From WHSW01 sp963759295 (GTDB lineage Bacteria > Actinomycetota > Thermoleophilia > Solirubrobacterales > 70-9): a stretch of DNA of 64,000 nucleotides. The notes beneath the pieces were generated by a model that made no database searches, was not told where the DNA came from, and saw only the letters and a list, made by a program, of their open reading frames with translations. Position 1 is the first letter of the stretch. Every line of letters starts with the position of its first letter. Below are positions 39,586 through 49,057 of this stretch, piece after piece. The position numbers and the translations under genes are program-made. The stretch is from NCBI GenBank assembly GCA_963759295.1, contig CAVWYT010000006.1, positions 62,001 through 126,000 on the forward strand. Reading direction: 5' to 3'.

Positions 39586-40050
39586 TTGATCGAGCCCGGA
39601 ACCAAGGCCCCCGACTTCACGCTGCCGAATCATCGCGGCGAGCAGGTCAGCCTCTCCGACTACGCGGGGCGCATGCTGATGCTCTGCTTCTACCCGAACG
39701 ACTTCAGCCCGGTGTGCTCCGACCAGCTGTCGATCTACCAGGAGGTGCTCGGGGAGATCCGCGCCGGCGGGGCGGAGCTGGTCGGGATCTCGACCGACGG
39801 CAGCTGGGCGCACAACGCGTTTCGCAAGCAACTCGGGCTCGAGATGCCGCTGCTCTCCGACTTCCATCCCAAGGGCGCGGTCTCGCGCGCGTACGGCGCC
39901 TACCTGGAGGACTGGGGGACGCCGAACCGCTCGCTGGTGTTGGTGGACGAAGGGGGGATCGTGCGCTGGGTGCACGCCGAGCCGACCCCGCTCACGATCC
40001 CCGGCGCCAACCTGATCTTCGATGCCCTGGAGGCGGCGGCCGCTCGGTGA
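39586..40050 (+). CDS. Peroxiredoxin (AhpC/TSA family, Bcp/AhpE-like)
   Basis: 154 residues. The peroxidatic Cys lies in FYPNDFSPVCSDQLSIYQE; KAPDFTLPNHRGEQVSLSDYAG opens the thioredoxin fold and NRSLVLVDEGGIVRWVH closes it. Only this one cysteine is evident in the core, suggesting a 1-Cys mechanism that relies on an external thiol. TTG start with a TATTCT hexamer ending 8 nt before it. The next gene is a CxxC thioredoxin-fold protein, a possible reductant (inference). Confidence 0.88.
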   Translation: MIEPGTKAPDFTLPNHRGEQVSLSDYAGRMLMLCFYPNDFSPVCSDQLSIYQEVLGEIRAGGAELVGISTDGSWAHNAFRKQLGLEMPLLSDFHPKGAVSRAYGAYLEDWGTPNRSLVLVDEGGIVRWVHAEPTPLTIPGANLIFDALEAAAAR

Positions 40051-40096
40051 GCTGGAGCTCGGAGCGCGAAGCGGCCGCGCTGCCGTTGGGGAGCAC

Positions 40097-40597
40097 GTGC
40101 CTGAGCTGACCAGCGCCTCGGTGCCGCCGATCGGCCCCACCGATCACGTGCGGGGCCGAGGTCCTGAGGCGATCGTCTACCTCGACCTCGCCTGCCCCTA
40201 CTGCGCGGCGGCCTGGGCCCGGATCAGCGCGCTGGAGCTGCGTCTGTGCGTGCGTCACCTGCCGCTGGCCTCGAAGCGACCGCGATCGCCGGCACTCCAC
40301 GCCGGCGCCGAGGCGGCGTCGCTGCAGCGCCGTGAGGCGTTCTGGGCGATCGTCGACTCGATCTACGCCGACCTCGGCCACCAGGACGACCCCCACCTCT
40401 GGGAGCGCGCCCGGACGCTCGGGCTCGACCTCGAGCGATTCGAGCGCGATCGGCGCTCGAAGGAGGTCGTCGAGCGAGTGCAGGCGGACTTCCAGAGCGC
40501 GATCCGGGCCGGGGTCACCGGCACGCCGGCCGCCTTCGTCGGCCCGCGGCGGGTCTCCGACGACGTCGTGGGGGCGCTCGAGAGCCTGGCCGGATAG
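40097..40597 (+). CDS. DsbA-like thioredoxin-fold protein with CPYC motif
   Basis: About 166 residues. IVYLDLACPYCAAAW holds the redox-active CPYC, the helical insertion includes LWERARTLGLDLERFERDRRS and the cis-Pro region is VTGTPAAFVGPRRV, all as in DsbA/FrnE-like oxidoreductases. No signal peptide, so it is probably cytoplasmic. The GTG at 40097 is chosen, but the frame is open to 40022, overlapping the peroxiredoxin gene. Likely a partner in thiol redox with that gene. Confidence 0.8.
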   Translation: MPELTSASVPPIGPTDHVRGRGPEAIVYLDLACPYCAAAWARISALELRLCVRHLPLASKRPRSPALHAGAEAASLQRREAFWAIVDSIYADLGHQDDPHLWERARTLGLDLERFERDRRSKEVVERVQADFQSAIRAGVTGTPAAFVGPRRVSDDVVGALESLAG

Positions 40598-40620
40598 TCG
40601 GTCGGCCAAGGGTCGCCCTG

Positions 40621-40680
40621 TAAGATCATCGCCGTTAGAGAACGAGAAGTTCTGGAAACGTGGCGGCCATCCGGGCCGCC
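40621..40680 (+). promoter_or_regulatory. pnp leader with two hairpins
   Basis: A TAAGAT -10-like hexamer (40621-40626) precedes two inverted repeats: AGAAC/GTTCT (40638-40642, 40649-40653) and GGCGGCC/GGCCGCC (40662-40668, 40674-40680). The second sits just before the GAAAGGAAAAAG ribosome site of pnp. PNPase regulates its own leader in other bacteria and an Actino-pnp RNA motif is known upstream of pnp in actinobacteria; the match is by position, not verified. Confidence 0.5.
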
Positions 40681-40699
40681 GAAAGGAAAAAGCGAATAC

Positions 40700-42961
40700 A
40701 TGAGCATGTTTCACGTGACCCGCGTCGCGACTGAGATCGGCGGCGAGGAGATCTCGTTCGAGACCGGCAAGCTGGCCCGACAGGCGGGCGGCGCCGTCGT
40801 CGTCCGCTCCGGCGACACGATGGTCCTCTGCACCGCGACGATGGGCAACCTGCGCGACGTCGACTTCCTCCCGCTCACCGTCGACGTCGAGGAGAAGCAT
40901 TACGCCGCCGGCAAGGTCCCCGGCTCGTTCTTCCGCCGCGAGGCGCGAGCGGGCGAGAAGGCGACCCTGACCGCGCGCATGATCGACCGCCCGATTCGTC
41001 CCCTGTTCCCGAAGGGTTGGCACTACGAGACCCAGCTCGTCGCCCAGCCGCTGTCGGTGGACCACGTCCACCCCTACGACATCCTGGCGATGAACGGCGC
41101 TTCCGCCGCGCTGGCGATCTCGCCGGTGCCGGTGGGCAAGTACGTCGGCGCCGTCCGGATCGGCAAGCTCGAAGGCGACTTCGTCGTCAACCCCGAGGAG
41201 GAGACGCTTGCCGAGCTCGAGATGGACCTGATCGTCTCCGGCACCGACGAAGCGATCCTGATGGTCGAGTGCGGCGCCAACGGCGTCACCGAGGCCGAGG
41301 TGCTCGACGCCCTCGACATCGCACACGGCGAGATCAAGAAGCTTGTCGCGACGATGGAGGACCTCGCGGCGAAGGCCGGCAAGGAGAAGGTCGAGGTCTC
41401 CGCGCCCGAGCTCGACGAGGGGCTGCTCTCCCAGGTCGAGGCCAAGTACGGGGGCAAGCTCGACGAGGCGACCCAGGTCGCCGAGAAGCTCGCCCGCCAG
41501 GACGCGATCGCCGCGATCGAGGCGGAGGCGCTGGCGGAGTTCGCCGCCGGCGAGGGCGAGCAGGCCAACGATCCGGAGAAGGCCCCGGAGGTCGCTCGCG
41601 CGTTCGCGAAGCTCGAGAAGGACCTGATCCGCAAGCGGATCGCGGTCGACAAGAAGCGGCCCGACGGTCGTGCCCAGGACGAGGTCCGGCCGATCGAGAC
41701 CGAGGTCGACGTCGCCCCGCGCGTGCACGGCTCGGCGCTGTTCACCCGCGGTGAGACGCAGATCCTCTCCAGCGTCGCGCTGGCGACGACGCGGATGGAC
41801 ATGAAGGTCGACAACCTCGGGCTTCAGGAGTCGAAGCGCTTCTGGCACCACTACAACTTCCCGCCGTTCTCGGTTGGGGAGGCCGGCTTCATGCGCGGCC
41901 CGAAGCGCCGCGACATCGGCCACGGCGCGCTCGCCGAGCGCGCCCTGCTGCCGACGATCCCGGACGAGGAGGAGTTCCCCTACGTCGTCCGCATCGTCTC
42001 CGACACCCTCGAGTCGAACGGCTCCTCGTCGATGGGCTCGGTATGCGCATCGTCGATGGCGCTCCAGGCAGCCGGCGTCCCCGTCTCCTCGCCGGTCGCC
42101 GGCGTTGCGATGGGGCTGATCAAGGAGGGCGACGACTACATCGTGCTCACCGACATCGCCGGCGTCGAGGACCATCTCGGAGACATGGACTTCAAGGTGG
42201 CCGGGTCCGCGGATGGGATCACCGCCCTGCAGATGGACATCAAGATCACGGGCGTGACCTTCGAGATCCTCACCGACGCCCTCGAGCAGGCGCGCAAGGG
42301 ACGGCTGTTCATCCTCGACAAGATGTCCGAGGCGATCGACGGACCGCGCGAGAAGCTCTCCGTGTACGCGCCGGCGATCGAGACGATCAAGATCGACCCC
42401 GAGAAGATCGGCGCCGTGATCGGCAAGGGCGGCGAGACGATCCGTGGCATGCAGGAGGAGTTCGAGGCCGAGATCGACATCGACGACGACGGCACGGTCC
42501 GCGTATACGCGCCGAGCGGGGCGCTGGTGGATGCCTGCATCAAGCGGATCGAGTCGATGACCCGCGAGGCCGAGGTCGGCGATCACTTCCCGAACGCCAA
42601 GGTCGTGAAGACGACCACGTTCGGCGCCTTCGTCGAGCTCGTCAAGGGAACCGACGGCCTGCTTCACATCTCGAACGTGAAGCCCGGCGAGCGCGTCGAC
42701 GCGGTCGAGGACGTCCTCTCCGCGGGCGACCAGATCGACGTCACGGTCGCCGAGGTCGACCCGGAGCGAGGCCGGATCGGCCTGCGGCTCTCCGATGACC
42801 CGGCGATCGCGGGCAAGACGCCCGAGGAGCTGGCCGCAATGGGCACCGGCGACCCGTCGATGGGCGGGGGCGGTCGCGGCGGTCGCAACGGCGGCCGCGA
42901 CCGGGACAAGCGAGGCGGGGGCGGTCGCGGCGGTCGCGGGCGCGAGCGCCTGCGCGACTGA
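40700..42961 (+). CDS. pnp: Polynucleotide phosphorylase
   Basis: 753 residues. Two RNase PH-like domains (AGGAVVVRSGDTMVLCTATMG; then RAQDEVRPIETEVDVAPRVHGSALFTRGETQ with the FTRGETQ active-site motif and SSMGSVCASSMAL), an all-alpha linker, a KH domain (GAVIGKGGETIRGMQEEF) and an S1 domain (GAFVELVKGTDGLLHISNV). The last 35 residues are an RGG-rich tail. PNPase degrades RNA 3'->5' with phosphate. ATG follows AAAGGAAAAAG. Confidence 0.97.
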   Translation: MSMFHVTRVATEIGGEEISFETGKLARQAGGAVVVRSGDTMVLCTATMGNLRDVDFLPLTVDVEEKHYAAGKVPGSFFRREARAGEKATLTARMIDRPIRPLFPKGWHYETQLVAQPLSVDHVHPYDILAMNGASAALAISPVPVGKYVGAVRIGKLEGDFVVNPEEETLAELEMDLIVSGTDEAILMVECGANGVTEAEVLDALDIAHGEIKKLVATMEDLAAKAGKEKVEVSAPELDEGLLSQVEAKYGGKLDEATQVAEKLARQDAIAAIEAEALAEFAAGEGEQANDPEKAPEVARAFAKLEKDLIRKRIAVDKKRPDGRAQDEVRPIETEVDVAPRVHGSALFTRGETQILSSVALATTRMDMKVDNLGLQESKRFWHHYNFPPFSVGEAGFMRGPKRRDIGHGALAERALLPTIPDEEEFPYVVRIVSDTLESNGSSSMGSVCASSMALQAAGVPVSSPVAGVAMGLIKEGDDYIVLTDIAGVEDHLGDMDFKVAGSADGITALQMDIKITGVTFEILTDALEQARKGRLFILDKMSEAIDGPREKLSVYAPAIETIKIDPEKIGAVIGKGGETIRGMQEEFEAEIDIDDDGTVRVYAPSGALVDACIKRIESMTREAEVGDHFPNAKVVKTTTFGAFVELVKGTDGLLHISNVKPGERVDAVEDVLSAGDQIDVTVAEVDPERGRIGLRLSDDPAIAGKTPEELAAMGTGDPSMGGGGRGGRNGGRDRDKRGGGGRGGRGRERLRD

Positions 42962-44263
42962 GTGTCGAACTCGGTGAGCCTTCCACCCGGCGTGGAGCTG
43001 ACGGAGCTCGGGGGCGGCCTGCGAGTCGTCACCGAGGCCGTGCCCTCGCTGCGCTCGGTCGCGCTCGGGCTCTGGGTTCGCACCGGGTCGCGCGACGAGA
43101 CGCCGGCTCAGGCCGGCGTCTCGCACTTCCTCGAGCACCTGCTGTTCAAGGGCACCGAGCGGCATTCGGCGATCGAGATCTCCGAGCTCTTCGACGGCAT
43201 GGGCGCGGCGACCAATGCCGCGACCAGCAAGGAGTCGACCCATCTGCACGCGCGGTTCCTCGACGAGCACACCGAGGAGGCGTTCGAGCTGCTGGCGGAG
43301 ATGTTCTTGGCCCCGTCGCTGCCGCCGGAGGAGATCGACTCCGAGCGCGAGGTCGTGCTCGAGGAGATCGCGATGTACGAGGACGAGCCCTCCGACCGGG
43401 TCCACGACGTCTTGGCGGAGGCGATCTACGGCGGGCACCCGCTCGGACGCCGCGTGCTCGGCAGCGCCGAGGTGATCGGCACGATCCCCGTGCCCGAGAT
43501 CGCGGGCTATCACCGCGCCCGCTACACGGCGGCGAACATCGTCGTCGCCGCGGCCGGGCACGTCGAGCACGAGCGGATCGCGGGCCTCGCGACGCGCCAC
43601 CTGTCGCCGCGACCCGCCGAAGGCGCGAGCCCGAACGGGTTCGCGGGCGCGGAGGCGGCCACGGCGCTGCGCTTCTATCCCAAGGACACCGAGCAGTACC
43701 ACATCTGCTTCGGCGCCCCAGGCATCTCGCGCTCCGACGAGCGCCGGTTCGCGCTCGCGGTCCTCGACACGGTGTTCGGAGGCTCGGTCTCCTCGCGACT
43801 GTTCCGCGAGGTGCGCGAGAAGCGCGGGCTCGCCTACTCCGTCGGCTCCTATACCAGCGAATTCGTCGACCGGGGCTTCGTCGCGACCTACGTCGGCACG
43901 CGGGCCGAAAACGTCGACGAGGCTTGCGAGATCATCGGCCGGGAGCTGGCGCGGCTGAACGCCGAGGGGATCACCGCGGAGGAGCTCCAGCGCGCCAAGG
44001 AGCACGTCAAGGGGCGGATGGTGCTCGGGCTCGAGTCGACGTCGGCCCGGATGAGCCGGATCGCGCGCAACATCCTCTTCGACGTCCCGCTGCTGTCACT
44101 CGACGAGCTGCTCGCGCGTGTGGACGCCGTCTCCACCGAGGACGTCGGCGCGCTCGCGGCCGGGCTCTATGACCCGGCGCGCTTCGCCGCCGCGTGCGTC
44201 GGCCGGGACGAGGATTGCTTCCGTACCGCGGCGGGCCACGTGTCCGAGGCGCTGGCGGCCTGA
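42962..44263 (+). CDS. M16-family zinc metallopeptidase
   Basis: 433 residues with the inverted zinc motif HFLEHLLFKGTERH (HxxEH) near residue 55, NAATSKESTHLHARFLDEH, the downstream Glu in SEREVVLEEIAMYEDEP and the C-terminal GGSVSSRLFREVREKRGLAYSVGSY substrate-binding segment. Homologues follow pnp in many Gram-positives and actinobacteria; the substrate is unknown. GTG directly abuts the pnp stop. The dapB gene follows 17 nt later. Confidence 0.92.
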   Translation: MSNSVSLPPGVELTELGGGLRVVTEAVPSLRSVALGLWVRTGSRDETPAQAGVSHFLEHLLFKGTERHSAIEISELFDGMGAATNAATSKESTHLHARFLDEHTEEAFELLAEMFLAPSLPPEEIDSEREVVLEEIAMYEDEPSDRVHDVLAEAIYGGHPLGRRVLGSAEVIGTIPVPEIAGYHRARYTAANIVVAAAGHVEHERIAGLATRHLSPRPAEGASPNGFAGAEAATALRFYPKDTEQYHICFGAPGISRSDERRFALAVLDTVFGGSVSSRLFREVREKRGLAYSVGSYTSEFVDRGFVATYVGTRAENVDEACEIIGRELARLNAEGITAEELQRAKEHVKGRMVLGLESTSARMSRIARNILFDVPLLSLDELLARVDAVSTEDVGALAAGLYDPARFAAACVGRDEDCFRTAAGHVSEALAA

Positions 44264-44280
44264 GCGGGCGGCGGGCTGGC

Positions 44281-44962
44281 GTGATCCGGGTAGCGGTCTC
44301 GGGCGCCGCGGGCAGGATGGGGGACACGGTTTGTGAGGCGGTTGAGGAGGCGGACGACCTCGAGCTTGCGGGCCGCGCCGATCCGGCCCTCGATACGCCG
44401 CTCACGGAGGTGCTCGGCGGAGCCGATGTCGCGGTCGACTTCAGCACGCCCGCAGACGGCGCTCGACAACGTGCACGCCTGCCTCGACGCCGGGGTGCAC
44501 GCGGTCGTCGGCACGACCGGCTTCGACCTCGAGGCGATGCGCACGGCGGTGCATGACGCACGCGAGGGCGGAAGCGGGGCAAACGTCTTCGTGGCGCCGA
44601 ACTTCGCGATCGGGGCGGTGTTGATGATGCGCTTCGCGGCCGAGGCGGCACGGCACATGCGCGAGGTCGAGATCGTCGAGCTCCACCACGATCGCAAGCT
44701 GGACGCCCCGTCGGGCACCGCGAAGCGAACCGCCGAGCTGATCTTTGAGGCGGGCGGCAACGTCCACGAGCCGATCCATTCCGTCCGGCTGCCGGGCCTG
44801 GTCGCCCACCAGGAGGTGATCCTCGGCGGCGAGGGCCAAACGCTGACGATCCGCCACGATTCGATCGACCGCCGCTCGTTCATGGCCGGGGTGCTGCTGG
44901 CGGCCCGGCGGGTCGGCGACCTGGACGAGCCGTTCACGGTCGGGCTCGAGAAGCTGCTGTAG
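44281..44962 (+). CDS. dapB: 4-hydroxy-tetrahydrodipicolinate reductase, one frameshift
   Basis: About 226 residues. The nucleotide-binding VAVSGAAGRMG, VDFSTP, VVGTTGFD, VAPNFAIGAVLMM, the catalytic ELHHDRKLDAPSGTAKRTAE and GHQEVILGGEGQTL-like end are all visible. The frame breaks at about 44449-44452, where one C fewer in the CCC would give STPQTALDNVHACL. A sequence error is likely. DapB reduces the DapA product in lysine/diaminopimelate synthesis; dapA lies downstream beyond an amidase gene. Confidence 0.9.
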
Positions 44963-45011
44963 GCGCCCGCTGGGCCCGAGTGCAGCCGCGGTCGAATAGA
45001 TTCCGCCTCCG

Positions 45012-46460
45012 ATGACCGACCTCGCAAGCATGGACGCGACCGCGCAGGCGCAGTTGGTTCGCGACGCCGAGGCGTCCCCGGCCGAGCTGGTCGAGGCCGC
45101 GATCGACCGCGTCGAGGCGCTCAACCCGCAGCTCAACGCGGTCATCCACGAGCTCCATGACGAGGCCCGCGCACAGGCTGCCGGCGAGCTCCCGGACGGG
45201 CCCTTCAGGGGCGTTCCCTTCCTGCTCAAGGACCTCGGCGCCGCGTTCGCCGGCCAGCCGCTTCATCTCGGGATGCGGGCGCTCAAGGAGGCCGGTTTCC
45301 GCTCCCCGGTCGACACCGTGCTCGCGACCCGGTTTCGCGACGCGGGCCTGGTGACGATCGGAAAGACGAACCTGCCCGAGCTCGGGATCCTGCCGACCAC
45401 CGAGCCCGATGCCTACGGGCCGAGTCGCAACCCGTGGGACACCGAGCGCTCGACCGGCGGCTCGAGCGGCGGCTCGGCAGCCGCGGTCGCCGCCGGCATG
45501 GTGCCGATCGCCCACGCCAACGACGGCGGCGGCTCGATCCGGATTCCCGCCTCCAACAATGGGCTCGTGGGGCTGAAGACCACCCGCCAGCGAACCAGCG
45601 AGGGGCCGCTGGTCGGCGACGTGATGTCGGGGCTCACCGCCGAGCTCGTCGTCTCGCGCTCGGTCCGCGACACCGCCGCGGTCCTCGAGGCGGTCCATGG
45701 CCCCGCCCCGGGCGACCCCTACGCGGCGCCGCCTCCTCTGCGTCCCTACCTCGAGGAGCTGACCGCCGAGGGCACGCTCCGCTTCGGGATCGAGGACCAG
45801 CCGGCGGTCGAGGGCCTTCGGTCGCACCCGGAGTGCGTCGCCGCGGTTCGCAACGCTGCGAGTCTGCTCGAGTCGCTGGGTCATACGGTCGTCGACGAGT
45901 CGCCGCTCGACCCGCAGATGGCCCAGGCCGTCGATCTCGAGGACACGTTCATGACCCGCTGGGCGGCCGGCACGGCGCAGATGCTGGACCAGGTCGGGAT
46001 GCTGCTCGGACGTCCGCTCGCGGCCGTTGACGTCGAGCCGCTCACCTGGGCGCTGGCGGAGGTCGGACGCGAACGCTCGAGCGGACGCTACTTGCTCGAC
46101 GTCGGCGTGCACCAGGCGGTCGCGCGGCAGATCGCCGGTTGGTACGAGTCCGGGTTCGATCTCCTGCTGACCCCGACGATGGCCGAGCCGCCGGTACCGC
46201 TCGGCACCCATGACGACTCCGGCGACGACCCGCTTGCCGCCTTCCACCGCGCCGTTCCGCAGGGCGCGTTCACCGCGATCTTCAACGTCACCGGTCAGCC
46301 CGCGATCTCGCTGCCGCTGCACTGGACCGACGACGGGCTTCCGGTCGGCGTCCAGATCGTCGCCCCGTTCGGGCGCGAGGATCTGCTGATCCGGGTCGCC
46401 GCGCAGCTCGAGCGCGCGCAGCCCTGGGCGGATCGCCGCCCACCCGTGTTCGCGGCCTGA
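45012..46460 (+). CDS. Amidase-signature family amidase
   Basis: 482 residues. Catalytic Lys in GVPFLLKDLG, the amidase signature ERSTGGSSGGSAAAVAAGMVPIAHANDGGGSIRIPAS holding the cis-Ser and nucleophilic Ser, and a C-terminal FNVTGQPAISLPLHW. The family hydrolyses varied amides, including GatA-type transamidation, but no gatB or gatC is adjacent. TAGATT ends 9 nt before the ATG. Located between dapB and dapA; whether it acts on a cell-wall or lysine-pathway amide is unknown. Confidence 0.9.
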   Translation: MTDLASMDATAQAQLVRDAEASPAELVEAAIDRVEALNPQLNAVIHELHDEARAQAAGELPDGPFRGVPFLLKDLGAAFAGQPLHLGMRALKEAGFRSPVDTVLATRFRDAGLVTIGKTNLPELGILPTTEPDAYGPSRNPWDTERSTGGSSGGSAAAVAAGMVPIAHANDGGGSIRIPASNNGLVGLKTTRQRTSEGPLVGDVMSGLTAELVVSRSVRDTAAVLEAVHGPAPGDPYAAPPPLRPYLEELTAEGTLRFGIEDQPAVEGLRSHPECVAAVRNAASLLESLGHTVVDESPLDPQMAQAVDLEDTFMTRWAAGTAQMLDQVGMLLGRPLAAVDVEPLTWALAEVGRERSSGRYLLDVGVHQAVARQIAGWYESGFDLLLTPTMAEPPVPLGTHDDSGDDPLAAFHRAVPQGAFTAIFNVTGQPAISLPLHWTDDGLPVGVQIVAPFGREDLLIRVAAQLERAQPWADRRPPVFAA

Positions 46461-46492
46461 GCTCTCGCTTGCGCAACCGTTACGCTCCCCGC

Positions 46493-47383
46493 ATGAGTGA
46501 GATCCGCGGGGTTCTGACGGCGATGGTGACCCCATTCGACGTCAACGGGGGACTCGATCTCACCGCCGCGCGCCGACTCGCGCGCCATCTGATCGACAAC
46601 GGCTCGCACGGCCTCGTCGTCGCCGGAACCACCGGCGAGGCGCCGACGCTGTCCGACGAGGAGACGCTCGACCTGCTCGCCGCGGTGCTCGAGGAGGTCG
46701 GCGACGAGGCGACCGTGATCGTCGGCACGGGCTCCAACGACACCCGCCACGCGGCCGCGCTCACCGCGCGTGCCGCGGCGGCGGGCGCGCACGCGGCGAT
46801 CGTCGTCACCCCGTACTACAACCGCCCCAACCGGACAGGGATCCTGGCTCATTACGCCGCCGTCGCCGAGGCGGCGCCCGAGCTGCCGATCGTGCTCTAC
46901 AACATCCCCACGCGCACCGGCACCAACATGCCGCCGGATCTGCTCGCGGAGCTGGCCGCGGCGATCCCGAGCATCGTCGCCGTCAAGCAGGCGAACAACG
47001 ACGACCTCGGCCCGATCGAGGGCCTCGCGGTGCTCGCCGGCAACGATGAGGTCTTCGCGCGCACCCTGGCGTTCGGTGGTCGCGGCGGGGTCCTGGTCGC
47101 CTCGCACGTGATCGGGCCGCAGATGCGCGAGCTCTACGATGCGGCCACCGGCGGCGAGGCCGGGCGGGCGGAGCGCATCGACGCCGAGCTGCGACCGATC
47201 TACGAGGCGATGACCGTGACCTCGAATCCGATTCCGGTGAAGACCGCGCTCGAGCTGCTCGGCGTCCTCGAGGCCAATTTCCGGTTGCCGATCGTCGCCG
47301 CCGACGACGCCCAGCGGGCGCAGATTCGCGAGGCGCTCGAGCGCCAGGGCCTGCTCGTCGCCGGTGGCGCGGGGGCTGCGTAG
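46493..47383 (+). CDS. dapA: 4-hydroxy-tetrahydrodipicolinate synthase
   Basis: 296 residues. VVAGTTGEAPTLSDEE, the proton-relay Tyr in VVTPYYNRPNRTGILAHY, LYNIPTRTGTNM and the Schiff-base Lys in IVAVKQANND are present. It condenses pyruvate with aspartate semialdehyde, the first step to diaminopimelate and lysine. ATG 46493 has a TACGCT ending 6 nt upstream (leaderless signature), so the TTG at 46469 is not needed. rnj follows after 3 nt. Confidence 0.95.
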   Translation: MSEIRGVLTAMVTPFDVNGGLDLTAARRLARHLIDNGSHGLVVAGTTGEAPTLSDEETLDLLAAVLEEVGDEATVIVGTGSNDTRHAAALTARAAAAGAHAAIVVTPYYNRPNRTGILAHYAAVAEAAPELPIVLYNIPTRTGTNMPPDLLAELAAAIPSIVAVKQANNDDLGPIEGLAVLAGNDEVFARTLAFGGRGGVLVASHVIGPQMRELYDAATGGEAGRAERIDAELRPIYEAMTVTSNPIPVKTALELLGVLEANFRLPIVAADDAQRAQIREALERQGLLVAGGAGAA

Positions 47384-47386
47384 CCC

Positions 47387-49054
47387 TTGAGCGCATCGGT
47401 GCGGATCCTCCCGCTCGGCGGGCTGGGCGAGATCGGCAAGAACATGACCGTCGTCGAGCACGGCGGTCGGATGGTGGTCGTCGATACGGGGCTCATGTTC
47501 CCGACCGCGGAGATGCTCGGGATCGACCTCGTGCTCCCGGACTTCTCCTATCTGCGCGGCAGGGTCGACGAGATCGACGCGATCGTGCTCACCCACGGTC
47601 ACGAGGACCACGTCGGCGCGCTGCCCTACGTCCTGCGCGAGATCGGGATGCCGCCCGCGATCTACGGTGGGGCGCTGACCATCGGATTGGTGCGCTCGAA
47701 GCTCGAGGAGCACAAGATCCGCGACGCTCCCCTGCAGGTGCTGGATGCCGGTGAGCGCGCCGAGGCGGGCCCGTTCGGGATCGAGACGGTCCACATGTCG
47801 CACTCGATCCCCGACGCCCGCTCGGTCGTCCTGCACACGGCGCTCGGGGCGGTGCTGGTCACCGGCGACTACCGCTTCGACCAGACGCCGATCGACGGCC
47901 GCCCGGCGGACATCGCGCGGCTCGCGGAGCTCGGCTCGGAGGGCGTGCTCTGTCTCTGCGGGGATTCGACCAACGCCGACCGCCCCGGGGTCGTCCCCTC
48001 GGAGGCGACGGTCGGGCCGGCGCTGCTCGAGGTGTTCTCGCGCTGCCCGGGACGGATCATCGTCACCTGCTTCGCCTCCAACGTGCACCGCGTCCAGCAG
48101 GTGATCGACGCCGCCGCGCAGATCGATCGCCGCGTCTCGCTGGTCGGGCGCTCGATGCGCAAGAACTTCAACATTGCCCGCAACCTCGGGATCGCCGACG
48201 CGCCGGACGGCATGCTCGTGCCTCCGAAGGAGATCGGGAGCTTCCCCGACGACAAGATCGTCGCGATCTCGACCGGCAGCCAGGGCGAGCCGCTCTCGGC
48301 CCTCCGCCGGATGGCGTTCAACGATCACCGCGACGTCGAGCTCCACTCCGACGACACGGTCGTCTTCTCGGCGACGTCGATTCCCGGCAACGAGCGCTCG
48401 GTGAACGAGACCATCGACCGCATCTATGAGATCGGTGCGCGGGTCGTGACCGCAGCCGATGCGCCGATTCACGTCTCGGGCCACGGATCGCGTGAGGAGC
48501 TGAAGCTGATGCTGAACCTGACCCGACCGCGCCACGTGTTCCCGTTCCACGGCGACCACAAGCGCATCCAGCTGCACGCCGAGCTCGCCGAGTCGGTCGG
48601 GATCGCACCGGAGCGCATCCACAAGGGCCGCAATGGCCTCCCGCTCGAGGTCGACGCCGACGGCGCCCGGTTCGCGGACCCGGTCCACGCCGGGATGATC
48701 TTCGTCGACGGCGTCGACATCGGCGACCCCGACGACGTCGCCCTGCGCGATCGGCGGATGCTCTCCGCCGATGGCGTGTTCATCGTCGTCGCCACGGTCG
48801 ACTCCGAGGACGGAAGCTCGGTCGCGGCGCCCGAGATCATGTTCCGCGGCGTTCCGTTCCTCGAGGACGCCGCGGCCGAGGGCCTCGTCGACGAGCTTCG
48901 CGAGGTGGTCGAGTCATCTCTCGCCCGCCTCGCCGACGACGGCGTCGGCGAGGCGGTCCTGCTGCAGCAGGATCTGCACGACGACATCGCCGCATTCGTC
49001 TACGACCGCCTGCGGCGCAGACCGATGATCCTCCCCGTCGTCGTAGAGGTGTAG
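47387..49054 (+). CDS. rnj: Ribonuclease J
   Basis: 555 residues. RILPLGGLGEIGKNMTVVE opens the beta-lactamase/beta-CASP nuclease, with VLTHGHEDHVGALPYVL as metal site, VTGDYRFDQTP, GDSTNADRPG, the beta-CASP TCFASNVHRVQQVIDAA, SATSIPGNE and HVSGHGSREELKLML. RNase J is an endo- and 5'->3' exoribonuclease in mRNA decay and rRNA maturation. TTG start 3 nt after dapA; the dapA-rnj pair is conserved in actinobacteria. Confidence 0.96.
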   Translation: MSASVRILPLGGLGEIGKNMTVVEHGGRMVVVDTGLMFPTAEMLGIDLVLPDFSYLRGRVDEIDAIVLTHGHEDHVGALPYVLREIGMPPAIYGGALTIGLVRSKLEEHKIRDAPLQVLDAGERAEAGPFGIETVHMSHSIPDARSVVLHTALGAVLVTGDYRFDQTPIDGRPADIARLAELGSEGVLCLCGDSTNADRPGVVPSEATVGPALLEVFSRCPGRIIVTCFASNVHRVQQVIDAAAQIDRRVSLVGRSMRKNFNIARNLGIADAPDGMLVPPKEIGSFPDDKIVAISTGSQGEPLSALRRMAFNDHRDVELHSDDTVVFSATSIPGNERSVNETIDRIYEIGARVVTAADAPIHVSGHGSREELKLMLNLTRPRHVFPFHGDHKRIQLHAELAESVGIAPERIHKGRNGLPLEVDADGARFADPVHAGMIFVDGVDIGDPDDVALRDRRMLSADGVFIVVATVDSEDGSSVAAPEIMFRGVPFLEDAAAEGLVDELREVVESSLARLADDGVGEAVLLQQDLHDDIAAFVYDRLRRRPMILPVVVEV

Positions 49055-49057
49055 GGA

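Noticed and set aside
39992..44005. Very long minus-strand open frame (1337 codons) opposite the peroxiredoxin, pnp and M16 genes
   Set aside because: Antisense shadow of strongly conserved plus-strand genes in GC-rich DNA; translation is Arg/Val/Asp-rich without motifs.
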